Below are positions 26,479-34,255 of a stretch of DNA of 64,000 bases, in pieces. The notes under the pieces are model-generated. The model saw nothing but the letters and a program-made list of their open reading frames with translations, did not search any database and had not been told where the DNA came from. The position numbers were made by a program, and so were the translations under genes. The first letter of the stretch is position 1; each line of letters opens with the position of its first letter. The DNA comes from Puniceicoccales bacterium Verruco_02 (GTDB taxonomy: Bacteria; Verrucomicrobiota; Verrucomicrobiia; Opitutales; Oceanipulchritudinaceae). Where the stretch lies: contig LVBW01000032.1 in assembly GCA_001604585.1 (NCBI GenBank), forward strand, positions 1 to 64,000. The letters are read 5' to 3'.

Positions 26479-27528
26479 CTACACAAATTGGCCGGTGCCG
26501 CCCGATATTGACAGCCCAGGCTGTGTGTTGACAGCTGCCGGGGTGGCGGCGCTTTTTACCACCGCCTCCTGTAAGTTCTTGAGCTTTTGCCCTTCGATTC
26601 GCCGCCCGTTCTTTGCGTAGGCAAGTATCAACGCCCCAAGAACCGGCGTGGCCCTTGCGTGGACCATGCTGGCGAAGGGGAGCTGCGCGTGCAGCGCCTC
26701 AAGTAGCCTGTCCTCAAAAGTCTGCCCGCTGTGGGTTATGCCGCCCACGGCCGCCACATGCGGGCGCTCCATGTCCAGCTCCCTCGCCACGGTGGCCACC
26801 ATCAGGGCCAGCTCGTCAAAGCCTTTCTTCAATATGGCGTTGGCGCAGGCGTCGCCAGCCTCGGCCACCTCGAAAATTATCGGCGCAAGCTCCGCCACCC
26901 TCTCGCGCGAGAAGTGGGGATTGTAAATGATGTTTGGCATCTCGTGCAGAGTCATGATGCGCAGAAAGTTGCGCACTCGCTCTTCCAGCATAGTCGTCGG
27001 CCCTCTGCCATCGCAGCTCCTTGCCGCGGCCCGCATCGCCTGATACCCCAGCCAGTAGCCGCTGCCGGGATCGTCGATAAACCAGCCCCAGCCACCTGCC
27101 TGCCGGGTGCGCCCGCGTTCATCGCGCCCGAGGGCCGCAGAGCCTGTACCGACAACGAGCACGACACCCGGCTCTCCCCCCAGTGCGGCGGCGTGCGCCA
27201 CGTCGAGGTCGTTGCCAAGGTGCAGCTGCGCCCCTCCAAGGCCAAGTGCGGCGAGCGGTTCCCGGAGAGCCTCTTCCACTGCCTTGCGGTCGGGCGAGGT
27301 GCGCACCCCTGCAAGGCCAGCGTAGATGCAAAGCTCCTGCGGCGGCTGCCCCATGTCGCGAAACGCCCTCTGGAGGGCCTCGCATACGCTGAAGGCCGTG
27401 CCTTCGAGGCCCACCGCCTTGGGATTGGACGCGCCCGAGGCTCCGTAGCCGACAAAGCCCCCGTTCTCATCCACAATCACCGCGCGGGTGCGCGTCCCGC
27501 CGCCGTCAACGCCACAGTAACAAGTCAT
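26479..27528 (-). CDS. BadF/BadG/BcrA/BcrD-type ATPase, N-acetylglucosamine kinase-like
   Basis: 349 aa from ATG 27528 (MTCYCGVDGGGTRTRAVIVDE), placed by the phosphate-1 loop DGGGTRTRA; the tracked 27609 start is an open extension. ASKHA fold: phosphate-2 GTGSAALGRD, adenosine loop AAVGGITHSG. This group covers eukaryote-type N-acetylglucosamine kinases and 2-hydroxyacyl-CoA dehydratase activators; the absence of a partner dehydratase and of the activator's cysteines favours an amino-sugar kinase. It diverges from the E2-like gene, with 113 nt between their starts. Confidence 0.85.
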   Translation of the reverse strand: MTCYCGVDGGGTRTRAVIVDENGGFVGYGASGASNPKAVGLEGTAFSVCEALQRAFRDMGQPPQELCIYAGLAGVRTSPDRKAVEEALREPLAALGLGGAQLHLGNDLDVAHAAALGGEPGVVLVVGTGSAALGRDERGRTRQAGGWGWFIDDPGSGYWLGYQAMRAAARSCDGRGPTTMLEERVRNFLRIMTLHEMPNIIYNPHFSRERVAELAPIIFEVAEAGDACANAILKKGFDELALMVATVARELDMERPHVAAVGGITHSGQTFEDRLLEALHAQLPFASMVHARATPVLGALILAYAKNGRRIEGQKLKNLQEAVVKSAATPAAVNTQPGLSISGGTGQFV

Positions 27529-27641
27529 CGCCAAGAGAGTATTGGCAAGCAAAGGCCCCGTGGCAATCTCTTGCGCTGGCGTCTTTGCACACTCCCCACC
27601 CGCTTCCATCTACCGTGTTGCACTTGGGCGGCATAAATGCG

Positions 27642-28085
27642 ATGATGGTATTTGTGGACGCCGCACGGCTCAAAATCGAAACGACGGTGCTTGAGAAGAC
27701 CTTTGCCGGGGCCTTCCGTCTTGGCGGCGAACCCGGAGATACGGCACGGCTGGAAGTGGATGTCACCGTGCCCGGCGGCGGGCGCTACACCCTGCTCCTT
27801 ACCTGCGCGGCGGACTATCCCTCGTCCATGCCGGACGCCTTTCTTATTAAACCCCTCGTTCTTCGCGACTATCACGGGCAGGAACTGCTGGCCATATCGC
27901 CCTCGCACCAAATGCACCTGCTCCGTCCCGAAGGGCGCTTCCTGCGGCTCTGCCATTACAAGCCCGAGAACTGGCACCCCAACGTCACCCTGTACAAAGT
28001 GGTGCTAAAATGCCTGATATGGCTAGTAGCCTACGAGAATCACCTTCAGAGTGGCCGCCCAATAACCGACTATCTAGGCAAGTGA
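27642..28085 (+). CDS. prokaryotic E2-like (ubiquitin-conjugating fold) protein
   Basis: 147 aa from ATG 27642; the tracked 27585 start is TTG and adds 19 unlikely residues. The pattern fits a UBC fold: the strand LEVDVTVPGGGRYTLLLTC, the E2 'FPxxPP' equivalent DYPSSMPDAFL, the His flap SPSHQMHLL, then FLRLCHYKPENWHPNVTLY and a long amphipathic helix KVVLKCLIWLVAYE. The last block aligns with eukaryotic E2 active sites (ICL...xxWSPALTISKVLLSI), placing the catalytic Cys at about residue 104 and the conserved Trp at 111. Bacterial E2-like families (Pfam Prok-E2) normally sit beside E1-like adenylating enzymes, as here. Together they would transfer a ubiquitin-like protein to a target. Target and modifier are unknown. 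Confidence 0.75.
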   Translation: MMVFVDAARLKIETTVLEKTFAGAFRLGGEPGDTARLEVDVTVPGGGRYTLLLTCAADYPSSMPDAFLIKPLVLRDYHGQELLAISPSHQMHLLRPEGRFLRLCHYKPENWHPNVTLYKVVLKCLIWLVAYENHLQSGRPITDYLGK

Positions 28086-28094
28086 CATCACTTG
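28079..28094. repeat. short inverted repeat at the end of the E2-like gene
   Basis: CAAGTGA-CA-TCACTTG spans the stop codon of the E2-like gene and lies 10 nt before the next ORF. It could be an operator or small RNA hairpin, or chance. Confidence 0.3.
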
Positions 28095-28104
28095 TCATTA
28101 CCCC

Positions 28105-28287
28105 ATGAGAGAGCTACAATCGGCAGTCATTGGCGGGGAACTTCTCATGCGCGAGCGTGGGGAAAGGCCCATGCACAAGCTTGTCTTCGACCCCGGCAGC
28201 GGAGAGCTGCGCCTGCGCCCGCGAGACGAAATGCCGCTGGCCGAGGCTACGCCCGTTGACCAGATTGCGAGCGACGGCTTCGCATAG
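28105..28287 (+). CDS. 60-aa ORF between the E2-like and E1-like genes
   Basis: 60 aa, on the same strand, 19 nt after the E2-like stop and 23 nt before the E1-like start. Charged, with a likely beta hairpin (KLVFDPGSGELRLRPRD). No family recognised. It does not end in the Gly-Gly of a ready ubiquitin-like modifier (it ends DGFA), so it is not an obvious Ubl, though its position makes it a candidate partner or an atypical modifier. No strong ribosome binding site is visible. Confidence 0.5.
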   Translation: MRELQSAVIGGELLMRERGERPMHKLVFDPGSGELRLRPRDEMPLAEATPVDQIASDGFA

Positions 28288-28310
28288 ACACCCACCCGCA
28301 CCCACGCACG

Positions 28311-29525
28311 ATGCCTGCCCAAGTCAGCGTATTGAAGGCCCAGCTCGAAGAGCTGCGCGAGAGCGCCCGACGCCGCCACCTGCGCGTTGTCGAGGGCGTC
28401 GCCTTTGGCCTGCCCGGCGAGGACGTGTTCCACTGCTTCAGCACCCGCCCGTCATATCAGCCCCACGGCAGCCCCCTGCCCTGCTTCTTTGTGATGCAGG
28501 AAGGCGGGCGCCTGCCAACGGAGCTGCCAAGGACTCTGGCCAGCCTGCGCGCTGCGGACAAGTCGCCCGTTGTAATCGTGCCCTTCAACGGTCTTGACGC
28601 ACCCACAGCCTTCATTGGCACGGCGATGAGCGAAAGGGCCACCCTGCACCTTCTCTGCCCGCTGGACGATGCCGCTTCGCGCAGCCGGGGCCTCTTGGAA
28701 AGCGGAATGCTCGCCACCCGCCGCGTGCTCATTGCGGGCCTTGGCAGCTTCGGCTCCACGGCTGCGGTCGAACTGGCCAAGGCCGGGGTAGGCTCCTTCG
28801 CCCTGCTGGACATGGACAGGCTGGAGCCGGGCAACGTGACCCGGCACGAGTGCGGGCTGGCGGACGTAGGGCGCTGGAAAACCCTCGCCGTGCGCGATGC
28901 CATACTGGCGCGCAACCCTGCGGCCAAGGTGGACACTTTCGAGCTGGACCTTAACACCCGCCTCGACTTGGTCTGCGAAGAAGCCCGCCGGAGCGACCTA
29001 GTCATCTGCGTCACAGATCAGGCCCGCAGCCGCTTCAACTGCAACGTGGCGGCCCTATCCGCCGCCCGCCCAGCCCTGTTTGCCCGCGCTATCACCCGCG
29101 CCACCGGAGGGGACGTGTTCCGTATGCGCCCCGGCGGCCCATGCCTATCATGCCTGTTCAATCAGGGCCTGAGCATGGGAGAGGACGAGGTGGCAAGCGA
29201 GCGCGCTGCCGCCGAACGCACGCCGGACTATGCCCCGCCGGGCAGCGCAGTGCAGGCGCAGCCGGGCCTTGCCTGCGACATAGCCCCGCTTGTCCAGATG
29301 CTTGTCAAACTGGCCCTTGTAGAGCTGGCCCCCCGCGGCATTGGCCACTGGGAGCGCCTACGCGAAGACCTCGCAGCGCCATTCTACATATGGGCGAACA
29401 GGCGAGACGACATCTACCGCGACTGGCAAGCGATGGACTACCTGTACAACCGCAATTCCATCATGCGCTGGTACGGGGTTCGCGTGCCAAGGGACAGTAG
29501 CTGCATGAGCTGCTCGATGAGCTAG
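28311..29525 (+). CDS. E1-like (ThiF/MoeB/UBA family) adenylating protein
   Basis: 404 aa. An N-terminal domain of about 135 residues has no recognised family; it lacks the JAB HxH...D metal motif. Residues about 138-345 form the ThiF adenylation domain: GLGSFG nucleotide loop (143-148), LLDMDRLEPGNVTRHE with the acidic residues and the NxxR-like pair, and DLVICVTDQARSRFNCN. Two CxxC pairs (C278/C281 and C398/C401) fit the structural zinc site of ThiF/MoeB. A Cys in GLACDIAP (about 322) could be a thioester site but this is unproven. It would adenylate the C-terminus of a ubiquitin-like protein and pass it to the E2-like protein encoded upstream. A plain ThiF role in thiazole synthesis is less likely given the E2 neighbour and the extra N-terminal domain. 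Confidence 0.82.
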   Translation: MPAQVSVLKAQLEELRESARRRHLRVVEGVAFGLPGEDVFHCFSTRPSYQPHGSPLPCFFVMQEGGRLPTELPRTLASLRAADKSPVVIVPFNGLDAPTAFIGTAMSERATLHLLCPLDDAASRSRGLLESGMLATRRVLIAGLGSFGSTAAVELAKAGVGSFALLDMDRLEPGNVTRHECGLADVGRWKTLAVRDAILARNPAAKVDTFELDLNTRLDLVCEEARRSDLVICVTDQARSRFNCNVAALSAARPALFARAITRATGGDVFRMRPGGPCLSCLFNQGLSMGEDEVASERAAAERTPDYAPPGSAVQAQPGLACDIAPLVQMLVKLALVELAPRGIGHWERLREDLAAPFYIWANRRDDIYRDWQAMDYLYNRNSIMRWYGVRVPRDSSCMSCSMS

Positions 29526-29573
29526 GAGTGTTTGCAAATATACGGACTAGGCAGCCCGATTTGCAGACACTCC
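29525..29573. terminator. bidirectional terminator after the E1-like gene
   Basis: GGAGTGTTTGCAAAT (29525-29539) pairs with ATTTGCAGACACTCC (29559-29573) with a single mismatch, between the convergent E1-like and receiver-kinase genes. No long T-run, but the stem is strong. Confidence 0.65.
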
Positions 29574-29590
29574 CTTGAAAACCCTCGAAG

Positions 29591-30721
29591 CTATTCGGGT
29601 AGGCTGCCAAGACGGACCGGCTGCGCCTCAGGGTGGCTCACCCTTGCAATCGTTCCCCCACCCCTGCGGCGCTCAAGGCGGATCTCCCCGCCAAGCATGC
29701 GTATGCCGTGCCGGGCCACGGTGAGGCCCATTCCGCGCCCGACTGCGGTCTTGCCCGATATGAAAGGCTCGAAGGCGTGGTCCTCGATCTCCGGGTCTAG
29801 CCCCTGACCACGATCCTGCACGAGCAGTTCCAAAGATCCCTCCCCCTGGGCGGGAATAACTTCCAGCTCTATGCTCCTGTCGGCTGAGGAGGCGTTGTCC
29901 GGGTAGCTCTCCCATGCGTTGATGAGCAGACGGCCCAACACCTCCTCAAAAGTCTCGATATTGGTCTCCAGATACATGCCGGGGGCCGGGTTGATGACGC
30001 GCACCTGTGCAGGCACTTTGTAGTCGCCAATGAAGCGACGTATCGCCCCCTCCACAGCCTCGTCCAAAGACACGCGCACAAAGTGCGGCTTCTCGTCGGT
30101 GGCGATGGTGGAGAGCTGCTGGACAATCTTCACCATGCGCTTCACGGCCTTGTCGATAAGCTCGCTGGAGCGGCGCACGAGGGCCGGGTTGTCCGAGGCC
30201 GTGCGCAGAAGGTCCACATAGCCCACCACCACGCCCAGCAGGTTGTTCAGGTTGTGGGCGATGCCCTGCGTAATGGCACCGACGGCGGCGGACTGGCGAG
30301 CATCGGCGAGGCGGTTTTGCAAGTCGAGGTTGCGGCGGTGGTTCTCGCGAATGCGCAGCTGCGTGTTCACGCGGGCCATCGTCTCGTCTAGGTCGATGGG
30401 CTTTGTAATGTAGTCCGAGCCGCCCGCGTTAAGCCCCGCCAGCTTGTTCTCGCGGCTGTCCTTGGCGGTGATGAATATTACGGGCAGATCCTCGGTGCCG
30501 GGCATCTCGCGCAGACGGCGGCACACCTCCATCCCGTCCATGACAGGCATCATAACATCCAGAAGTACCAGTGAAGGCTTGGACTCGGCAATGCGCTCCA
30601 GAGCCTCCACGCCGCTGCTTGCAGTGACAACACACATCCCTTCCTTCTCCAGCTTGCGCTGAAGAATTCTCACATTCACAGGCTGGTCATCGACGACCAG
30701 AATTGTGGGGGGCTTGTTCAC
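29591..30721 (-). CDS. receiver domain-histidine kinase hybrid
   Basis: 376 aa. Residues 1-120 are a receiver (VVDDQ, phospho-acceptor Asp55 in LLDVMMP, KPID at about 107-110). A short coiled linker leads to the kinase H-box AITQGIAHNLNNLLGV with His156. The N-box (LGRLLINAWESYP), G1 VQDRGQGLDPE, F-box FEPFISGK and G2 GRGMGLTVARHG complete the HATPase domain. There is no membrane segment or other sensor, so it is a cytoplasmic kinase controlled through its own receiver, typical of systems fed by another kinase. Its partner regulator is not adjacent. Confidence 0.92.
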   Translation of the reverse strand: MNKPPTILVVDDQPVNVRILQRKLEKEGMCVVTASSGVEALERIAESKPSLVLLDVMMPVMDGMEVCRRLREMPGTEDLPVIFITAKDSRENKLAGLNAGGSDYITKPIDLDETMARVNTQLRIRENHRRNLDLQNRLADARQSAAVGAITQGIAHNLNNLLGVVVGYVDLLRTASDNPALVRRSSELIDKAVKRMVKIVQQLSTIATDEKPHFVRVSLDEAVEGAIRRFIGDYKVPAQVRVINPAPGMYLETNIETFEEVLGRLLINAWESYPDNASSADRSIELEVIPAQGEGSLELLVQDRGQGLDPEIEDHAFEPFISGKTAVGRGMGLTVARHGIRMLGGEIRLERRRGGGTIARVSHPEAQPVRLGSLPE

Positions 30722-30823
30722 TGGAAAGGCGGTTACAGAACCGAGCGCGCTAGAAAGAGGGCGGAGTGTGTATTAAACAAAAGCAAGGGCGGCCGTGTTC
30801 CGAATCCTGTAAGCAACAATCGT

Positions 30824-31699
30824 TCAGCATCCACGCATCTTGAATGCTTTCAAGGTGTTTTTCATCAACATTGCAACTGTCATCGGACCAACACCGCCGG
30901 GAACGGGCGTGATGGCCTCGCAAAGGGGGGCCACGGCGTCGTAGTCCACGTCTCCGACAAGGCGCTGCCCGCTCTTGCGCGAGGCATCGGCAATGCGGTT
31001 GATTCCCACGTCTATCACCACAGCGCCCGGCTTGACCATGTCGGCGCTTACAAAGCGGGCGCGACCGATGGCGGCGATTAGTATGTCCGCCTGCGCCGTT
31101 TTCGAGGGCAGATCCTTTGTGCGGGAATGGCATACCGTCACGGTGGCGTCGGCAAAGGGGCCTTTCTGGAGCATTAGTAGAGCCGCTGGCTTGCCAACGA
31201 GCAGGCTGCGGCCGAGCACTACGACGTGCTTGCCGGCCGTGCGAACGCCCGTGCGGCGGAGCAGTTCCACGATGCCCGAGGGCGTGCAGGAGGCAAAGCC
31301 GGACTCGTCGTCCTGCACCAGTTTGCCGACGCTTGCGGCGTTCAGTCCGTCAACGTCCTTTAGCGGGCTGATGCGGTTAAAAGTGTCGCGCTCGTTCATG
31401 TGCTTGGGCAGCGGGGCCTGCACAAGGATGCCGTGCACGGAAGAGTCGGCGTTAAGAGCGTCGATGAAGGCGAAAAGCTCCGCCTGAGTCGTAGCCTCGG
31501 GCAGCACTGTGACTATGCCCGTCATGCCGATTTTTGCAGCAGTCTCCTGCTTCTTTTTGACATAGGACACCGAGGCCGGGTCCTCGCCCACGCGCACAAG
31601 GTGAATGCAGGGGCGGGCGTTTTCGGGCATGGCGCTCACTTCGGAGCGAAGCTCCTCGATGAGTTGCCCTGCAATGGCGTTTCCGTCGATGACTGTCAT
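30824..31699 (-). CDS. folD: methylenetetrahydrofolate dehydrogenase/cyclohydrolase FolD
   Basis: 291 aa from ATG 31699 ([14 protein letters not shown]); the tracked 31738 start adds 13 residues outside the family. Family motifs: [15 protein letters not shown] with the catalytic Lys, [22 protein letters not shown], the NADP loop [18 protein letters not shown], and the C-terminal [15 protein letters not shown]. It interconverts 5,10-methylene- and 10-formyl-tetrahydrofolate, supplying one-carbon units. It heads no obvious operon; DUF167 and pheA follow it in the minus-strand series. Confidence 0.97.
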   Translation of the reverse strand: MTVIDGNAIAGQLIEELRSEVSAMPENARPCIHLVRVGEDPASVSYVKKKQETAAKIGMTGIVTVLPEATTQAELFAFIDALNADSSVHGILVQAPLPKHMNERDTFNRISPLKDVDGLNAASVGKLVQDDESGFASCTPSGIVELLRRTGVRTAGKHVVVLGRSLLVGKPAALLMLQKGPFADATVTVCHSRTKDLPSKTAQADILIAAIGRARFVSADMVKPGAVVIDVGINRIADASRKSGQRLVGDVDYDAVAPLCEAITPVPGGVGPMTVAMLMKNTLKAFKMRGC

Positions 31700-31795
31700 G
31701 AATCCGGTGGCTTGGTTGGAGATGTGGAATGTATCCAAGCGCAGACTATTACGAATGCGCGAATTACTGAAGAAGAAAAAAACGGCGGCATATGC

Positions 31796-32080
31796 TCAGG
31801 CCACACCAAGGCGCGCCTTCACCTCTTCCATCGTCAGGCCATTCACCCTCAGCAGCTTCTCGCGGGAAGAGTCGCCCTTTTCCACCGCTACGGCGCGCTT
31901 TGGCAGGCCGAGCGCCCCTGCCAACAGCTCCTCCACAGCCCTGTTTGCGCGACCGCCCTCGGGCGGGGCGCTCACCTTCAGCTTCAGCCTGCCGTCCGCC
32001 TGCCAGCCGACAACTTCCGCTCGCGATGCGTTGGGCACCACGCGCAGCGGCAAAAGGCAACTAGCACCCTCCGCACTCAC
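31796..32080 (-). CDS. DUF167 (YggU) family protein
   Basis: 94 aa from GTG 32080, whose GTGA overlaps the pheA stop by four bases; the tracked long ORF is an extension inside pheA. The DUF167 core is present: LPLRVVPNASRAEVVGW, LKLKVSAPPEGGRANRAVEELLAGAL, SSREKLLRV. It is a small alpha/beta protein of unknown function. Coupled translation to pheA. Confidence 0.88.
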   Translation of the reverse strand: MSAEGASCLLPLRVVPNASRAEVVGWQADGRLKLKVSAPPEGGRANRAVEELLAGALGLPKRAVAVEKGDSSREKLLRVNGLTMEEVKARLGVA

Positions 32081-33153
32081 AGGCCGGTGTCCGGATAGCT
32101 GCCCAGCCAGCGCACCATCGGGCAGAGCGATTCCAGCTCGCTCATTGCCTCCTTTACGTGCGCCTCGTCCACATGGCCGATGAAGTCGATGTAAAAGTAG
32201 TAGTCCCAGGCCTTCCTGCGCGTCGGGCGGGACTCGATCTTGCAAAGGTTGATGCCCCGCTTGCTGAAACAGCTCACTACGTCCACTAGCTGGCCGGGCC
32301 GGTCGCGAATCGTGAACACGATGCTCGTGCGGTCCCTGCCCTTGCCAAGGGGCGGCGAGGAGTGCTTCCCGATGACGATGAAGCGGGTGACGTTGTCGCC
32401 CACGTCCGCGATGTTCTCCGCGATGATGGGCACCTCGTACATCTCCGCCGCCACGCGGCTGCCGATTGCGGCCACGCCCTCGTTGTCCCGCGCGTGGACA
32501 ACCGCCGCCGCCGTGCTGTCGCAGGCTATCTGCTCGGCATCGGGCAACATGCGCGCAAGCCACTGGCGACACTGTCCAAGGGCGTTGTCCTTGGAATAGA
32601 CAGTGAGAATTTCGCTTAGCGGACTCTTGCTGACCAAAAAGTGGTTAATTTCCAGATACACCTGCGCGGTTATGAGCAGCTCGCTCTGCACTAGATCGTC
32701 CAAGGTGCCCAGCACCGTGCCCTGCGTGGAGTTCTCCACCGGAACAATTCCGTAGTCGGCATCGCCACGCTTAACGGCGGCGAATACGTCCGGCACCACG
32801 CGGCAGCGAGAATAGTTGCAACTGGACCCGAACTGCTTCATCGCCGCCTGATGGGTGTACGTGCCCTCGGGGCCGAGATAGGCTATTGTAAGCTGCTTTT
32901 CCAGTGCGATTGCGGCTGAAATAACCTCGCGGTATATTTTGCGCAGGGCCTTGTCGGGGAGCGGCCCTTTGCTGGACGCAACGAGTTTGTCAAAGACCTC
33001 CTCCTCGCGGCTTGGCACGTAAATGTCCATGCCCTGCTCGTGCTTGATGTGCCCGATGCGGGCGGCAAGGCGCACGCGCTCGTTTAGGCGCTCGACTATC
33101 TCCTTGTCAATGGAGTCTATGGAATCGCGAAGTTGCTTGAGGCTGTCGTCCAT
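32077..33153 (-). CDS. pheA: chorismate mutase/prephenate dehydratase
   Basis: 358 aa from ATG 33153 (MDDSLKQLRDSIDSID). Residues 1-85 are an AroQ-type chorismate mutase (LRDSIDSIDKEIVERLNERVRLA, IYVPSREEEV). Residues about 90-270 are prephenate dehydratase (YLGPEGTYTHQAA, GIVPVENSTQGTV, NVTRFIVIGK). A C-terminal ACT domain (RPGQLVDVVSCFSKRGI, KIESRP) gives phenylalanine feedback control. It makes phenylpyruvate for phenylalanine synthesis. It is followed without a gap by DUF167. Confidence 0.97.
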   Translation of the reverse strand: MDDSLKQLRDSIDSIDKEIVERLNERVRLAARIGHIKHEQGMDIYVPSREEEVFDKLVASSKGPLPDKALRKIYREVISAAIALEKQLTIAYLGPEGTYTHQAAMKQFGSSCNYSRCRVVPDVFAAVKRGDADYGIVPVENSTQGTVLGTLDDLVQSELLITAQVYLEINHFLVSKSPLSEILTVYSKDNALGQCRQWLARMLPDAEQIACDSTAAAVVHARDNEGVAAIGSRVAAEMYEVPIIAENIADVGDNVTRFIVIGKHSSPPLGKGRDRTSIVFTIRDRPGQLVDVVSCFSKRGINLCKIESRPTRRKAWDYYFYIDFIGHVDEAHVKEAMSELESLCPMVRWLGSYPDTGL

Positions 33154-33377
33154 CGTAGGGCATACAATCAAGACAATTCGCGCCCTTCAGGCAAGAGCAC
33201 TCTTTGCCGCGAGGCCCAAGCCGCCAGAGCACAAAAATATTCCGGCAACTTTGTTTGAAAAAACAGCATTACCGAACACCTATAGTGAAACAGGTATCGC
33301 ATGGAATATATCCAACCGCCCACAAGCAAGGTCCTATTGTGATACGCGCCTCGTAAATAACCACGTATAGGCACTAC

Positions 33378-33992
33378 ATGAACACCCCCATCAGGCTCCT
33401 GCTTCCAGCACTGCTACTAATCTCAACCGGCTCCAGCGCGCGCGCTGACTTCTCAGGCGAGTTCGACCTTGGGACCGGAGCCACTTACTCCAACAGCTCC
33501 GGCAGCTTTGGGAACTGGTCGTATGAAATATCTACATACATGGGATCCGCCAGTGTGACCACCACAAATGCGCCCCTCTCGCTCTCTCTCTACACGTATT
33601 CCGACTGGGATGTCCCTTGCACAGCCTCGCTGACATATTCCGCCGCTGCCTTCGATGGCACCATCAGCTTCAGTGCAGACGTGCTCACGGGCCTGACAGT
33701 AACTGTGGGCAATGGTTCGGAGACGATCGACGCCGTGGACAACACCTTCACGTTCGACCTGACAAGCGGCGACACATTCACCATATCGCTGACCGCGACA
33801 GGCGACTATTACTGGCATGACTTTGGCGGTGGCAACGGTAGCTACATTTCTTTGCCCGTGACATACACCTCAGTCATATCAAATTTCACTGCCACACCTG
33901 TCCCCGAGCCATCCACATACGCCATCATTGCAGGCATTGGCACGCTTGTTTACGCCATCAGGTTACGCAAGCGCCACAGCAAAGGGCAATAA
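33378..33992 (+). CDS. PEP-CTERM sorting domain protein
   Basis: 204 aa. A Sec signal peptide (MNTPIRLLLPALLLISTGSSARA) precedes a Ser/Thr/Gly-rich beta-type passenger. The C-terminus is a classical PEP-CTERM signal: PVPEPSTYA, then the membrane segment IIAGIGTLVYAI and the basic tail RLRKRHSKG. Such proteins are processed by an exosortase (EpsH/XrtA type) and linked to exopolysaccharide or biofilm surfaces; no exosortase is in the window. Family and motif both point to Opitutae-type Verrucomicrobiota. The passenger has no recognised fold. Confidence 0.9.
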   Translation: MNTPIRLLLPALLLISTGSSARADFSGEFDLGTGATYSNSSGSFGNWSYEISTYMGSASVTTTNAPLSLSLYTYSDWDVPCTASLTYSAAAFDGTISFSADVLTGLTVTVGNGSETIDAVDNTFTFDLTSGDTFTISLTATGDYYWHDFGGGNGSYISLPVTYTSVISNFTATPVPEPSTYAIIAGIGTLVYAIRLRKRHSKGQ

Positions 33993-34028
33993 CTGCCAAG
34001 GGATAGAGTATTACAAGCCCACGTTGAT

Positions 34029-34065
34029 GCCCCCCTGCGCCGACGGGGGCTTCTTGTTGATTTTG
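34029..34065 (+). terminator. terminator after the PEP-CTERM gene
   Basis: GCCCCC/GGGGGC stem with a 10-nt loop, followed by TTCTTGTTGATTTT: a standard intrinsic terminator between the PEP-CTERM gene and thrS. Confidence 0.85.
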
Positions 34066-34255
34066 CCACACTCATCCATGGGGGCAGGCTTTCGCCTTGG
34101 TAGTCAACCCGTGGCACCCTGCCAAGGACACACGCGCAATAAAGAACAGCCAAGAAAGCGCATCCGAACCACTTACCGGGCACCCGGCTGCTGCACGGGC
34201 CACAAATGGAGACTTGCTACTGCGGGCTAGCAAGGCACAATCCAGCCTTTACGCG

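Noticed and set aside
28311-29525. Plain ThiF for thiamine synthesis
   Set aside because: Far from thiS, fused to an extra N-terminal domain and adjacent to an E2-like gene; kept only as an alternative.
34066-34255. T-box riboswitch before thrS
   Set aside because: A GTGGCACC string is present but no specifier stem or antiterminator pair, and T-boxes are essentially Gram-positive.
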